Shown piece after piece: positions 36,297 to 48,265 of a stretch of 64,000 nt of DNA (its first letter is position 1; each line of letters begins with the position of its first letter). The notes below the pieces were generated by a model. The model was not told where the DNA came from, did no database searches, and worked only from the letters and a program-made list of their open reading frames with translations. Both the position numbers and the translations under genes were made by a program. Source of the DNA: Piliocolobus tephrosceles (taxonomy: Eukaryota > Chordata > Mammalia > Primates > Cercopithecidae). The DNA lies in the NCBI RefSeq assembly GCF_002776525.5, contig NC_045443.1, forward strand, positions 58,256,440-58,320,439, in the 5' to 3' direction.

Positions 36297-36712
36297 CAAC
36301 ATATTTCTTTGCTAAGACTGACTTAACAAAGCACCACAGGCTGGGTGGCTTAAACAACAGAACTTTATTTATTACAGTTCTGAAGGGTACAAGTCCAAGT
36401 TTATGATGAAGGTAGGTTCAGTTTCTTCTAATTTTTCTTTTCTGGGCTTCCAGATGGCCACCTTCCTCTCTGTCCTCACATGGTCTTTCCTCTGTGCCTG
36501 ACGTACCCTACTGTCTCTGTGTGTTCAAATTTCCTCTTCTTCAAAGGAGACCAGTAAGGTTGGATTAGAGCCCACCCTAAGAGCCTCTTTTTAACTTAAT
36601 CACATCTTTATAGCTTCTATCTCCAAATACAGATACATTCTGAGCTACCGTTCCTTAGAGCTTTAACATATAAATTTGGGGTACAGCAGGGACACAACTG
36701 AGTCTATAATAA
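36297..36712 (-). mobile_element. MLT1-type LTR, antisense
   Basis: Good antisense MLT1 order: aggctgggtggcttaaacaa, agaactttatttattacagt, gtcctcacatggtctttcct, gagcctctttttaacttaat followed by cacatcttt, and atttggggtacagcagggac. Solo LTR inserted in ancient L1. Confidence 0.85.
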
Positions 36713-36749
36713 CCACTAGTGGAAATATTTCTAAAAATTTACTATTAAA

Positions 36750-37071
36750 GGCCGGGAGTGGTGGCTCACATCTGTAATCCCAGCACTTTGGGAAGCCGAG
36801 GCAGGCGGATCAAGAGGTCAGGAAATCGAGACCATCCTGGCTAACACGGTGAAACTCCTGTCTCTGCTAAAAATACGAAAAATTAGCCAGGTGTGGTGGC
36901 GGGCGCCTGTAGTCCCAGCTACTTGGGAGGCTGAGGCAGGAGAATGGCGTGAACCCGGGAGGCGGAGCTTGCTGTGAGCCCAGATCGCGCCACTGCACTG
37001 CAGCCTGGGTGACAGAGCAAGATTCCATCACAAAAACAACAACAATAACAACAGCAAAAAAAAAAAACCCA
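36750..37071 (+). mobile_element. AluY
   Basis: Full Alu from ggccgggagtggtggctcac to a CAACAA-rich and A-rich tail. A 9-bp target duplication, actattaaa, flanks it (36741-36749 and 37072-37080). The right arm reads gagcccagatcgcgccactg, so it lacks the bases of the 5585 copy. The frames at 36867-37151 and 36949-37155 are Alu. Confidence 0.95.
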
Positions 37072-37600
37072 ACTATTAAATGTGATTGTAGAAACTTTAT
37101 AGGGTCAAGACATTTTTCTTCTTTTCCTAGTTTGGTTAATTTTTGTAACAAATAAATACTGAATTTTGCAAAAATAATCTACATATTTTAGGATGAAAAT
37201 GTACTTTGTTCACCTTTTGTCTAATATGGTGAAATGCATAACAGATTTTTGAATGTCTATCTGTAATTCTCAGATTATATTCAATTCATTCGTAATAAAT
37301 TTTCTTTAATACATTGCTTAATTAATGTGTTTAGGTTTTATATAGAATTTTGACATCTGTGTTCATTCTAAAATTTTCATTTTTTATACTCTTGTGATGC
37401 AGATTTCATATTGAGGTAATTCTGCCTCCTTAGATTTTGTAGCTGACTCTATTTATTTAGTATAATAGAAATAATTTCAAAAAATGTAATAACAGTTTCT
37501 GTGAAAACATCTAGACCTGGGGGAGCTGGAATGTTATCTTTTATTTGTGAAATCACATGGAAAGAGATTTCTCGACACTTACTCAACTTATTTAACATTT

Positions 37601-39945
37601 TGGGATAAGGAGACTGGGCAGTTTCCCACACTTCCAGCACAGATTCTGCAGTGGAGGTATAGAGGATCAGTGAGCGAACTGTGTGCCCCACGTCCCATCA
37701 CCTCTTCTGTTCCCTGTCAAATGAGGCTTGTGAACTTCAAGTCCCCAGCACATCCACACTGCATCCCACTGGAAAACTGCAGCTGTGGTTCTACATTTCT
37801 CGGAGAGCACAACTCCCAGAGGTTGTTGACAGGCTTCTTGCAGCTGCTACTGCCACTGCTGCCTCGGTCCCTTCTGGCCCCAGGCCAGGGAGAAAACAAA
37901 GATGCCCAGCACCTTTTTGTGCCGCTAACAGTGAAACCCAGCAGTGCATCTGCAGAAGTAAAGTGCAAGTGTCACGCATTTCGTAGCTGCCAGTCTCCAT
38001 TGCCCCAGGTAGGCAGCCCTGCCCTTCCCAGTGAAAGGTCCACAGCACAGCCAACTTGCCACTGCCTGAACATTTCAGCTGCAGTCTAGGGTCCTTCTGA
38101 AAGCCTAACACCCACAGGCCTGTGATCTTCCCCCATGGCCCTAGTACCTGAATGTTCCACCAGATCTGCCAGAGAGTTCTGTTGGTGACCCAGGGACCAG
38201 CCCACCCCTCTCCATCTTAGCCAGCACCTGAACTCTGGGCTGACCCAACCCAGAGGACTCATGCAAGCCATCCAGTGGGCCATCTAGAAGGCCTGGAAAC
38301 TGAGTATTGACCTAGCCAAGACCAACACTGCTGGCACCTGACACTCCCTCGTGGCATGAGATCAGGCTAATCCAAACAGCAAGACACCACCACAATTGAC
38401 ATCCACCTGCACATGTCAAAAGGAAGAGCCTACCCTTCACATGAAGCAATAAATTGGAGAGCAGGCAAGCCATAACTCTGTCTGTATCACACTGAGTGAA
38501 GAGGTTCCACCCTGAATCCACTCCTGTGGAGAGTCGCGAGACAGGCATCATCCATGGCTCATAGCCACATTGTGGCCTGCAGAGAGACAACACTGTGCTT
38601 TTAGACTAGAGCCATGAGCTTCAAAACAGGGGTGTGATGGGGATACAGACGGGATTTCAGCCTACCTAGGACATGGAACCAGTACAACTCCCTCATCTCC
38701 CTAAGGTACCTTAGTACATTTCACCACAAGCTCCCACAAAGCTAGGGGATCCAGCTCTGCCCAGCTATATTCCCCCATCTTCCACAGAACAACAGTTCAG
38801 GGCAGCAGACACTCCTCTGTACTACCTGTCACCTGAAATAATGGAGATCACCTCACAGTAGACAAAGACCAAGTACATATTCATCTGCTTGTGCCATAGC
38901 TGGCCTTTACCTGGAAGTATCACATAGTTGTTGCAGGTCAAACTGCACAGTCCAATATGAAACCTACTATGGAAGGACACAGGACTATAGAAGCAAAGCT
39001 ATAAAATTTCATCTAACATATTCTACAGTCATAACTTCTGGTGGGGAAGGGAATAAAAGCATAGAGGGAAAGAAAAAAAGTCCCATCAGACAAAACTAGT
39101 GTCAGCCTCTCAATGTATGAAAGAATTGTCATAAAAATTCTGATACCAAGAAAAATCTGAATGTTGTGACACCACTAATGGGTGACAGTAGTTTTCTAGC
39201 AATGAACCCTAACCAAAATGGAAACTAAGATGAAAGATAAAGGATTCAAAGTATTTACTGCAAGAAAGCTCAATGAGATCCAAGACATGGTTGAAAATCA
39301 ACACAAAGAAACTAAACAGTAGTCCAGGAAATTAGGAATAATGTAAATATAGTTTTTAAAAAATTAAACAGAGATTTTGGAAATAAAAAGTTCACTTAGA
39401 GAATTTCCAAATAGAGTTAAAAGATTTAACAATGGACTAGACCAAGCAAAAGAAAGATTTTTAGAGCTTGTAGACTGGCCTCTCAAAATAAGCCAGTCAG
39501 ACAAAAATAAAGAAAAAATAATTTTCAAAAGCAAATAAAACCATCAGGAAATAAGGGATTATGTAAAACAACCAAATCTACAACTTATTGGCACTTCTCA
39601 TAGAGAAAGAGAAAATTAAGCCACCTGAAGAACATATTTGAGGAAATAATTCAGGAATATTTCCCCAATCTCGTAAGCGAGCTCAACATCCAAACACAAG
39701 AAATTCAGAAAGCACCTGTGACATACTATACAAGAGGAACATTACCAAAGCATATAGTCATCAGGCTCTGCAAGGTCAATGTTAAAGAAAAAATTTATAA
39801 AAGCAGCCAGAAAAAAAAAAAAAAAAAATGGCCAAATCATCTATAAAGGACAACCAATCACACTAAAACTGGAATTCTCAGCAGAAATCCTACAGGCCAG
39901 AAGAGACAGGAGGACTACATTTAGCATCCTTAAATAAAAAAAAAT
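37601..39945 (+). mobile_element. Old L1 5' UTR and ORF1, sense
   Basis: A GC-rich block (37601-38800) that fits the 5' UTR of L1MA-type elements is followed by ORF1-like text: gaaagctcaatgagatccaa, aggaaataattcaggaatat followed by ttcccc, and aaactggaattctcagcaga near 39866. ORF2 is absent and an AluJ follows directly. Several open frames here (37547-38089, 37681-37986, 37717-38111, 38312-38593) overlap in many registers because stop codons are rare in GC-rich DNA. None is an L1 protein frame. Confidence 0.65.
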
Positions 39946-40175
39946 TAGGCCATGCTCAGTGGCTCACACCTGTATTCCCAGCACTTTGGAAGTCTGAGGT
40001 GGTAGAGGTTTGCTTGAGCCCAGTAGTTTGAGACCAGTGTAGGCAACACAGTAAGAATCTATCTTTACGAAAAGTTAAAGTAATTACCCAGGCGTGATAG
40101 CACATGCCTGTGGTCCCAGATAATCAGGAGGCTGAGGCAGAAAGATGGCTTGAGCCCTGGAGATTGAGGCTACAG
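39946..40175 (+). mobile_element. AluJ, 3' truncated
   Basis: Sense Alu starting ggccatgctcagtggctcac, with an old-subfamily left arm and a right arm that stops near gaggctacagtggtgagaat. About 230 bp. It sits at the junction between a sense L1 5' fragment and an antisense L1. Confidence 0.85.
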
Positions 40176-43100
40176 TGGTGAGAATGAGCATCCTTGCCTT
40201 CTTCAGAATCTTAAAAAAAAGCTTTCAATTTTTTACCATTGAATGTTATTTAATTGTAGATTTGTCATGTATGCCCTATTTTGCATTGAGGTACATTCTT
40301 TTTAAATCTAATTTGCTAAACACTTTATTATATAGCAGTGTTCAATTTTGTCAAGTGTTTCTTCCACACTTCACATTGTTCTTGTCCTTCAGCTGTCCTG
40401 CATACGTTGTTAAAGATCCTTGCATCCCTGAGATAAATTCCACTTCATCATGGTGAATGATCTTTCTAATGTGCAATCGAATTCAGTGTTTTCAGGGTTT
40501 TGTTAATAGTTTCTTATATATATTTATCAGGGATATTAGACTCTAATTGTTCTTGGTGTTTGTCTATAAAGTCCCTATCTAGCTTTGTTACGAGGAGAAT
40601 TTTGACCTCATAAAATAGGTTAGAAGTATGCCGGCTCCTCAATTTTTTGAAAGAGTTTAAGAAGAATTGGTGTTAGTTCTTATTTAAATGTTTGGTAGAA
40701 TTTCACCATGAAATCACCTGGTTTGGGGCTTTTTTTAATTGGGAAATTTTTATTTCTGATTAAGTTTCCCTATTCACTACTGGTTGGCTTAGATTTTCGA
40801 TCTCTTTCTAATCCACTTTTGATAGATCGTGTCAAGGAATTTATGTATGTCTTCTGGATTATACAATTTATTGGCATATAGTTCTTCATAATAGTCTCAT
40901 GCTTTTGTATTTCTGTGATGTCAGTAGCTATGTATCCTTTTTCTTTTCTAATTTTATGTATGTGAATCTTTTTTTTTCACTCCAGCTAAAGGTTTTTCAA
41001 TGCTATCTTATAAAAAACTTTGTTTTATTAATTGTTTTCTTTTTTTTTTTTTTGTCTTTATTTCATTTGTTTCTGTTCTGGTTTTTATCATTTTCTTTCT
41101 TCCACTAATTTTGGGCTTAGTTTGTTCTTGTTTTTCAAGTTTCTTGAGGTGCAGCATTAGCTTATTTATTTATCTTTCTTCTTTTTTGATGCAGGCATTC
41201 ATTGCTATATACCTCTTGTTAGAATTGCTTTTGGTGCATCCCAAATTTGGGTATGATGTATTTTCATGCTTATTTATCTCAAAGTACTTCTAAATTCTTT
41301 TGTAAATTTTCTTATCAACCTATTTGTTGTTTAGGATCATGTTGTTTCATTTCCATGTATTTTTGAATTTTCTAAAGTTCTTCTTGTTAGTTTCTAGCTT
41401 TACACTTTTTAATATTATGGTCAGAAAAGATACTTAATGTGATTTCAGTCTCTTAAATTTGTTAAGACTAGGTTTGTGCTTCACAGATTATCTATTCTGG
41501 AGAATTTTCTTTGTATGCTTGAGAAAAATATATATCCTGCAGCTGTTGGATGAAATATTCTGTATATATCTTTTAGGTTTGTTTTTTCTAGAGCATAGTT
41601 TAAATTTAATGTTTCTTTATTAATTTTCTGTCTGAATGATCTGTCCATGACTGAGTGTAGAGTGCTGGAGTCCCCTAGTCTTATTGTATTGCAGTCTACA
41701 TCTCCTTTCATATCTATTAATACTTGTTTTCTATATTTAGGTCCTCCAGTGTTAGTTTTATATATGTGTACAGTTACATGCTTGCTACACTGACTCTTTT
41801 GTCCTTATTTATTTACCTTATTTGACTCTATCATTTTTGACTTAAAGCCTATTTTATCTAATAAAAGCATAGTTCCTCCTGCTCTTTCTTGCTTTCCATT
41901 TGGATGGAATGTCTTTTTCCATTCCTTCACTTTCAGTCTATGTGAAAGCAACTGAAGGGAGCTGAGTTTCCTGCAGGGAGCATTCAGTGGGGTGTTGTTT
42001 TTTTATTGCTGTTGTGGATTTTTTGTTTCTTTTGCTTTTTTAAAAATCCTTTATCCACTCTGTCTTTTGATTGAATAATTTAATTCATTTTCTTTCAAGA
42101 TAATTATTACTAATAGGTAAGGACTTATGACTGCTATTTTTGCTAATTGTTTTCTAGTTGTATAGTATATCAGTTGTTACTTTCTTCCTCTCTTTTAATC
42201 ATCCTTTTTGGCTAAGTAATTTTGTCTAGTGACATGTATTGATCCCTTACTTTTTGTTTTTATATATTTACTACAGACTTTTTGTTTGTGGTTACCATGC
42301 AGCTTAGAAAAAATATCTAATAGTTATAACAGGTTGTTTTAATATAACAATTTAAATTAATCAAAATATACAATCACCATGCTTTCAACCCACTCCACCC
42401 ATCGTATATTTTTAATTTTTGATGTCCAGTTTATAACATTTTATATTGCATATTCCCTAGCAAATTGTTGTAGTTATTACTATTTGTAAGTGTTTTGTCT
42501 TTTTTTGTGTGTGAATTTTTTTTAATTTAATTTAATTTTATTTTATTATTATTATACTTTAAGTTCTAGAGTACATGTGCATAACGTGCAGGTTTGTTAT
42601 CTATGTATACTTGTGCCATTTGGTGTGCTGCACCCATCAACTCGTCAGCACCCATCAACTCGTCATTTACATCAGGTATAACTTCCAATGCAATCCCTCC
42701 CACCTCCCCCCTCCCCATGATAGGCCCCGGTGTGTGATGTTCCCCTTCCCGAGTCCAAGTGATCTCATTGTTCAGTTCCCACCTATGAGTGAGAACATGC
42801 AGTGTTTGGTTTTCTGTTCTTGCGATAGTGTGCTGAGAATCATGGTTTCCTGCTGCATCCATGTCCCTATAAAGGACACAAACTCATCCTTTTTTATGGC
42901 TGCATAGTATTCCATGGTGTATATGTGCCACATTTTCTTAATACAGTCTGTCACTGATGGACATTTGGGCTGATTCCAAGTCTTTGCTATTGTGAATAGT
43001 GCCGCAATAACATATGTGCGCATGTGTCTTTATAGCAGCATGATTTATAATCATTTGGGTATATACCCAGTAATGTGATGGCTGGGACATATGGTACTTC

Positions 43101-45265
43101 TAGTTCTAGATCCTTGAGGAATCGCCATACTGTTTTCCATAATGGTTGAACTAGTTTACAATCCCCCCAACAGTGTAAAAGTGTTCCTATTTCTCCACAT
43201 CCTCTCCAGCACCTGTTGTTTCCTGACTTTTTAATGATTGTCATTCTAATTTGTGTGAGATGGTATCTCATTGTGGTTTTGATTTGCATTTCTCTGATGG
43301 CCAGTGATGAAGAGCATTTTTTCATGTGTCTGTTGGCTGTATGAATGTCTTCTTTTGAGAAATGTCTGTTCATATCCTTTGCCCACTTTTTGATGGGGTT
43401 GTTTGTTTTGTCTTTTAATCTTCATACTGAAGACATAACTGACTTACCATCATTACAGTATTAGAGTATTTTAAAGTTGACTGTGTATCACTGTTTTATA
43501 CTTTCAGATATTTTTTATTACACATTAGTGTCTTTTTATTCATCTTGAATAATTTTATTTCTTGTCAGACAGGTCTGGTGCTGAAAAACTTTCTCAGCTT
43601 TTATTTGTCTGAGAAAGTCATTAATTCTTCTTCATTTCTGAAAAAAAATAAATCTATGCTGGTATAGTATTCCTGATTAGCAGGGTTTTTGTTTTAGCAC
43701 TTTTAATATATCATACCACTGTCTTCAGTCTTGTAATGGTTTTGTGAAGAAGTCTCCTGCTTTCTTACATATTAGTCATTTCTTTTCTCCTACTGCTTTT
43801 AAGATCTTCTTTTAGCATTTGGCCTTTGACAATTTGATTATAATATGTCTTGCAGCAGAATTATTTGGATTGAATCTGATTGGTAACACTTGACCCTACT
43901 ATACCTAAATATTTGTGACTCTCCAGTTAATAAAAGTGTTTTGCTTTTAAAAAATAAACTCTCTACTTCATGATTTCTCTCTTCTTCTTGAACTTTTGTG
44001 GACTCAAAAAATGCTCTTTTATGCTGTCCCATAAATTCTGGATGGGAATTTATTCCTTTGTATTCTTTTTTATTTTGTCTTCTCTATATTTTTGAATAGC
44101 CTGTCTTTGAATTCATTAATTCTTCTGGCTGGTCAATTCTGCTATTGTTACTTTCTGTGGCATTTTTATTTTTTTCATTGTATTTTTCAGTTCCAGGGTT
44201 TATGTTTTTTTTTTTTTTTTAATTATTTCAGTCTGTCCTCTAAATTTTTTATTCTCTCTTATTGCTTTCCTCATTTTATTAAACTGTTACTTTGTGATTT
44301 CTGGAATGTTATTTAGTTTCATTAAAACAGTTATTTTAAATCATTTTTCAGGTAGTTCCTACATTTTAATTTCTTTAGGGTCAGCCACCGGCACTTTATT
44401 TTGTCCATTTGCTAATGCTCTTTCCCTGATTATTTTTGATCTATGTGGTCATGCTTCAACTTCTGTGCATTTGAAGTAGTTACTTATAATCTTTACAACC
44501 TGGCTTTGCCTAAAAATATCTTTCAACATTAAACCTGTCTAAAGATTCTTTTCCAGCCATCTTGTGTGGTCCCTCAGTTGGAATCACTGTGGCCATTATG
44601 GTACTTAAGTGTGTCCTAAGCCTGGGAACACTGTAGCTAGCATGGTACTGCATTGGAATTTTGTGGCCATTTAGACTTTTATAGATGTAGAGCTGGTGTG
44701 TGCCTAAAGCCCATTTCCACTGAGGCTAGTGCAGTACTGGGGCATAACTGAAGTCCACAGCTGCCAAGGTCTGCCTGCAGCTGAAGGTTTTATGGAGTCA
44801 AGGCCATTATATTCAACTAGTGGCAATGCAGACTGAAGATTGAGTCCATCTTGCAGAGTTATGGGTTTCTGCCTGGTGCTGGGGCAGCCTCGGAGCTTAG
44901 TCCATGAGTACTGTTCTCGAGTCAGGGACCTTGGATGTCTGCTCAGTGCTCAGTTTTATTCTGGCATGTCTGGTGTTAGGGTCTAAAGAAAAGTCCTATG
45001 CTCATTTTTTTTTCTTAATCAGAAGGTATCTCTGCGCTTTACTGCCTAAGGTTGGGGAGAAGCGGCACAGGTAATTTGAAACTGTTCAATATGTCTTTTA
45101 TTATTTTGGTATAACCTGGAACTGTTATCTTTCACTTTGTTTCCTTAGTTCTTGTGAATGTAATTGTGTGCATGAACAGTTTTTCAAGTTAACGTTTCTG
45201 TCAGGGGATGACCACTGGAATGTCCTATTTATCTATCTTGCTCCATCTTCTTTTCTTTAGATTTT
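40176..45265 (-). mobile_element. Ancient L1, RT region to 5' UTR, antisense
   Basis: Reading the + strand one goes from RT (gagcatccttgccttcttca at 40186, gggatattagactctaattg at 40530) through the endonuclease region (gatctgtccatgactgagtg at 41639), the inter-ORF and ORF1 region (caggtctggtgctgaaaaac at 43570), to the 5' UTR (44500-45265, ending tctatcttgctccatcttct). About 4.2 kb of its own DNA is left after removing the young L1 at 42504-43403. The 3' end of the element is missing. The frames within it are broken L1 or shadows. Confidence 0.75.
42491..43416 (-). mobile_element. Young nested L1 with target duplication
   Basis: A 13-bp perfect target duplication, tgttttgtctttt, lies at 42491-42503 and 43404-43416. 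Between them, on the + strand, are a T-rich tail with TTTAA and TTTTA units, antisense 3' UTR with ataggccccggtgtgtgatg, and the antisense end of ORF2, truncated at ttgatggggttgttt. About 900 bp. It is inserted in an ancient L1 of the same orientation. The frames at 42566-42907, 42772-43023 and 42987-43373 are broken ORF2 or its reverse. Confidence 0.95.
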
Positions 45266-45299
45266 TTACATGTTTTTTTTGAATTTCTTTACTTGTATG

Positions 45300-45620
45300 A
45301 TATTTCTGCACATTTCTGGTTATCAGGCCTGCTTTACCTCCATTCAACAAGTTTTGATCTGTTATCCTTTTGATGTTGTTAGTTTGGGATTTTTTTCAAT
45401 TTACCCTCTAACTTATGTTTTTAAGATTCTAAATACGTGTGTGTGACTATTTTTATTTTTGCTTTCTGATGGTGTTGTGGTCCATGAAAGTGACTATCTG
45501 CTCCTGATTCCTTGGAATTTCTTGAAACTTTATTAGTAGAAAAGTATAGTCACTTAATAAAATTGTTCCATATATAGTTAGATTAAGCATCCATGCACTT
45601 AGGGGTGAACAGTGTGTTTA
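45300..45620 (-). mobile_element. Possible ancient L1 fragment, antisense
   Basis: gatggtgttgtggtccatga with ccttggaatttcttgaaact resembles very old L1 ORF2 antisense text. Weak, without a frame or defined ends. Confidence 0.35.
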
Positions 45621-46270
45621 TATATTTATATGTAAAATCAAGCTTAGCTTTTTCCAGTCCCTATTTGTAGATGCCCCATCCACAGTTTCATATAGGAAGC
45701 CTAGTTCTACCACTTCACTATACATAGTGTACTTTTTTTGACTTTACTCAATAGGAGTTACTGTCTTCTAGGGCTGCTTTTCATCTAGGATGCCCATAAT
45801 ACAAGGCCATAACTTCTTATTTAGTGCCAAGTATTTTTTTGCCATCTCTCTCCCTAGAGCTGCATGTTTTATGGAAGCATATTTTGTTAGAGGGATAAAC
45901 AGATTTATATAGTGTTTTGATTATCAGTGTATATTAAATGTTCAATCATGGCAGTGATGATAAAGTTACACATAAATCATCATTCTGACTTCCATTTCTG
46001 AATATGTTTTATTTTTATTTGATCTGTTTTTAATATATTAATATATTCATGGGCCTTATTTTTAGATAACATGAATCAATAGATCAGCATTTTACTTTAG
46101 GAATCTAAATTTCTGAAAAATCACATCTGAAGGCTCTGATGATAATTCAGCTTCAGGAACCACAGGCTCAATATTTAGATATTTACTTTTTCTATTATTA
46201 TCTTCATTTCTTGTAACATATAATTCATCCTACATCTTAGCCACATGAAAAATAATTCAAGTAAATACTA
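45621..46270. other. No recognisable feature
   Basis: AT-rich sequence without a named element. Confidence 0.4.
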
Positions 46271-46410
46271 CGGTTTTTTTTGCTTTAATTTTAGGCTCAG
46301 GGGTACCTGTGCAGGTTTGCTATACAGGTGAACTCCATGTCGCAGGGGTTTGGTGTACAGATATGTTTGTCATCAGTAATAAGCATAGTTCCTGATATGG
46401 ATATTGTAGA
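46271..46410 (-). mobile_element. Old L1 3' UTR fragment, antisense
   Basis: Poly-T-like start then gctcaggggtacctgtgcag, gtttgctatacaggtgaact and aggggtttggtgtacagata, followed by aataagcatagttcctgata. This is the antisense 3' end of an older primate L1, about 140 bp. Confidence 0.8.
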
Positions 46411-46721
46411 CAATCCTATCTTTTATTTAGCTATATTTATTTATTCCATTGATAGCTGACCACTGATATGCATTCATGTCTTCTATGTGCTAGGAGCCAC
46501 TATTCATACTAAAATAATTATAGATGACCATTTTCAAAAAGTATTCTAGCATAGTCACTCAGTATGTGAACACTGGAAACAAAGTGGTTTAATTCAAAGC
46601 ATGGCCTGTCATTCACTAGCAATGTGATGAGAAATTTGCTTAATACTTTTGTGTGTCAATTTACTTATCTTTGAAATAGATTTGATATTGACATTTTCTA
46701 CATGGTGGTATATTAACTTAC

Positions 46722-47107
46722 TGTATTTGTCTGCTCTCACACTGCTATAAAGATACTGCCTAAGACTGCATAATTTATGAAGAAAAGAGGTTTCATCAAC
46801 TCACAGTTCCACATCGCTGTTGAGGCCGCAGGAAACTTACAATCATAACAGAAAGCTAAGGGGAAGCATGGCACATTTTACATGGCAGCAGGCAAGAGAC
46901 AGAGAGTGTAGAAGAAGCACCAGATACTTATCAAACAACCAGATCTCCTAAGAATTCACTCATTATCATGAGAACAGCATAGGAGAAAACACCCCTATGA
47001 CTGATTCAATCACTTCCCACCAGGTCCCTCCTTCAACATGTAGGAATTACAATTCAGATTGCAATTCAATATGAGATTTGGGAGGGGACACAGAGCTGTA
47101 TCATATC
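46722..47107 (-). mobile_element. MST-type MaLR LTR, antisense, nearly full
   Basis: Runs from gtctgctctcacactgctat (antisense 3' end) through aggaaacttacaatcataac, tcattatcatgagaacagca and accaggtccctccttcaaca to gagatttgggaggggacaca near the antisense 5' end. About 385 bp, the expected length for MST/THE1 LTRs. Solo. Confidence 0.9.
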
Positions 47108-47109
47108 AC

Positions 47110-47338
47110 TAACCATTTGGAATGGTGTCTGGCACATACGAAGTGCTCAATCAGTGCTTGCCATTGTATTATTGAGTGCTCATCATGTGTCAGACTGTGT
47201 TCTAAGAATTGCTGTGCTAATTTATTTAGTATTTACAACATATGGTAAGGACATAGAATGCGTGTTATTCATTTTTCTAATTTCACTATTGAGCACTGAA
47301 CACTGTAGACCCTCACTAGGCATGTTGATTGAATGAGC
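47110..47338 (+). mobile_element. L2/MIR traces
   Basis: gtctggcacatacgaagtgc with tcaatcagtgcttgc resembles an L2 end. attgagtgctcatcatgtgt with cagactgtgttctaag (47171-47206) resembles the head of a MIR. Both are old. The frame at 47154-47336 is by chance. Confidence 0.55.
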
Positions 47339-47670
47339 TTACAGTGAGTCGAGGATGCATGGAAGACATAAACATTTATCCCAGTCCATTTGAGTGAAGG
47401 AAAACTCAAAAAGAGACTGCATGTGAGTAAAGATATCACAGACAATTAAGACTGCTTTAAGCATCTGAAAGGTGACAAGATAAGAGAGAAACTTGTGCAA
47501 TGGGAATATGGAAATTACTTATGACCTGAATATCATGAGGACATGGCAAGCAAATTTTCTATATGATAATAGCATATGATATTTATAGGGAATGACAGAG
47601 CATAAAATTGCGGCTAGATTATGATGGGTCACATGAGCCAAGCTAAGGTATTTGACTTTATACTGCATGA

Positions 47671-47885
47671 CAGGGTTCAGTAAACTTTCTTCAAGGACCA
47701 GACTCTGAATATGTTAGCCTTTCCTCAACATATGGTCTTTGTCACAACTACTCAGCTTTGCTGTTGTACTACAAAAGGAGCCACTGGTAATAGTAAATAA
47801 ATGTGACTGTGTTCTAATAAAACTCTATTTATTAAAACATGGGGCAGACAAGTTTATCCTGAGTATCATAGTTTGCTGAATCATG
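47671..47885 (+). mobile_element. hAT-type MITE
   Basis: Imperfect terminal inverted repeats: cagggttcagtaaact at the left and agtttgctgaatcatg at the right, complementary over most positions. The internal text atatggtctttgtcacaact with agctttgctgttgta fits a common mammalian hAT-Charlie-derived non-autonomous element. The 8-bp target duplication is eroded (about 4 of 8 matching). Confidence 0.7.
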
Positions 47886-47934
47886 CGTTATAAAATAGGT
47901 GACCATAACATTATATATTGGTAAGTAACCAATT

Positions 47935-48170
47935 TATTGGCTAAAAGTATTCACATGCCTAATATGTGCCAAACATTTTGCTTTTCTGCATGATGTCTCA
48001 TCCTCTCATCCTTACTGTTGTTTTTTTCAACTGTGTCAGTACATTAGGTCTGTAAGTTTCCTAATTTTTTAGTTGAACAAAAGAAACATGCTTGGAGGGC
48101 TTAAGTTATTTACCCAAGACCATTCAGTTGGTTGATGTCAGACTACAGATCATCTGTGTTAGGAACATTG
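47935..48170 (+). mobile_element. MIR SINE
   Basis: atgcctaatatgtgccaaac (MIR head), then ggcttaagttatttacccaa followed by gaccattcagttggt (decayed core). Ancient. Confidence 0.7.
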
Positions 48171-48194
48171 GAAAAATAAATTAGAAGTATCATA

Positions 48195-48265
48195 TTATAG
48201 AGTCTTTGGACTCCAGAAGTTTTTAATCTAGTGAGGGAAAAGTAATAACATATAAAATAACTTCA
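48195..48265 (+). mobile_element. L2-like trace
   Basis: ggactccagaagtttttaat with ctagtgagggaaaag resembles the L2 text for ...ggagcttacagtctagtggggg. Short and weak. Confidence 0.4.

Larger units (their letters stand above)
35700..37600 (-). mobile_element. Ancient L1 ORF2 fragment, antisense, interrupted
   Basis: Antisense RT-region text: ttactgggattgcattaaca at about 35837, gctggtgtacaggaatgcta at about 36094, and after two insertions tttgacatctgtgttcattc at about 37350 and acctgggggagctggaatgt at about 37514. Interrupted by an MLT1 LTR (36297-36712) and an AluY (36750-37071). No open frame remains. Confidence 0.65.

Noticed and set aside
37547..38089. A 180-codon plus frame and several overlapping frames
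   Set aside because: They lie in GC-rich L1 5' UTR-like DNA where stop codons are scarce. Overlapping open frames on both strands and absence of any domain speak against a gene.
42566..43373. Frames of 98, 110, 83 and 128 codons
   Set aside because: Broken young L1 ORF2 C-terminus and its reverse strand. The 5' truncation removes endonuclease and RT.
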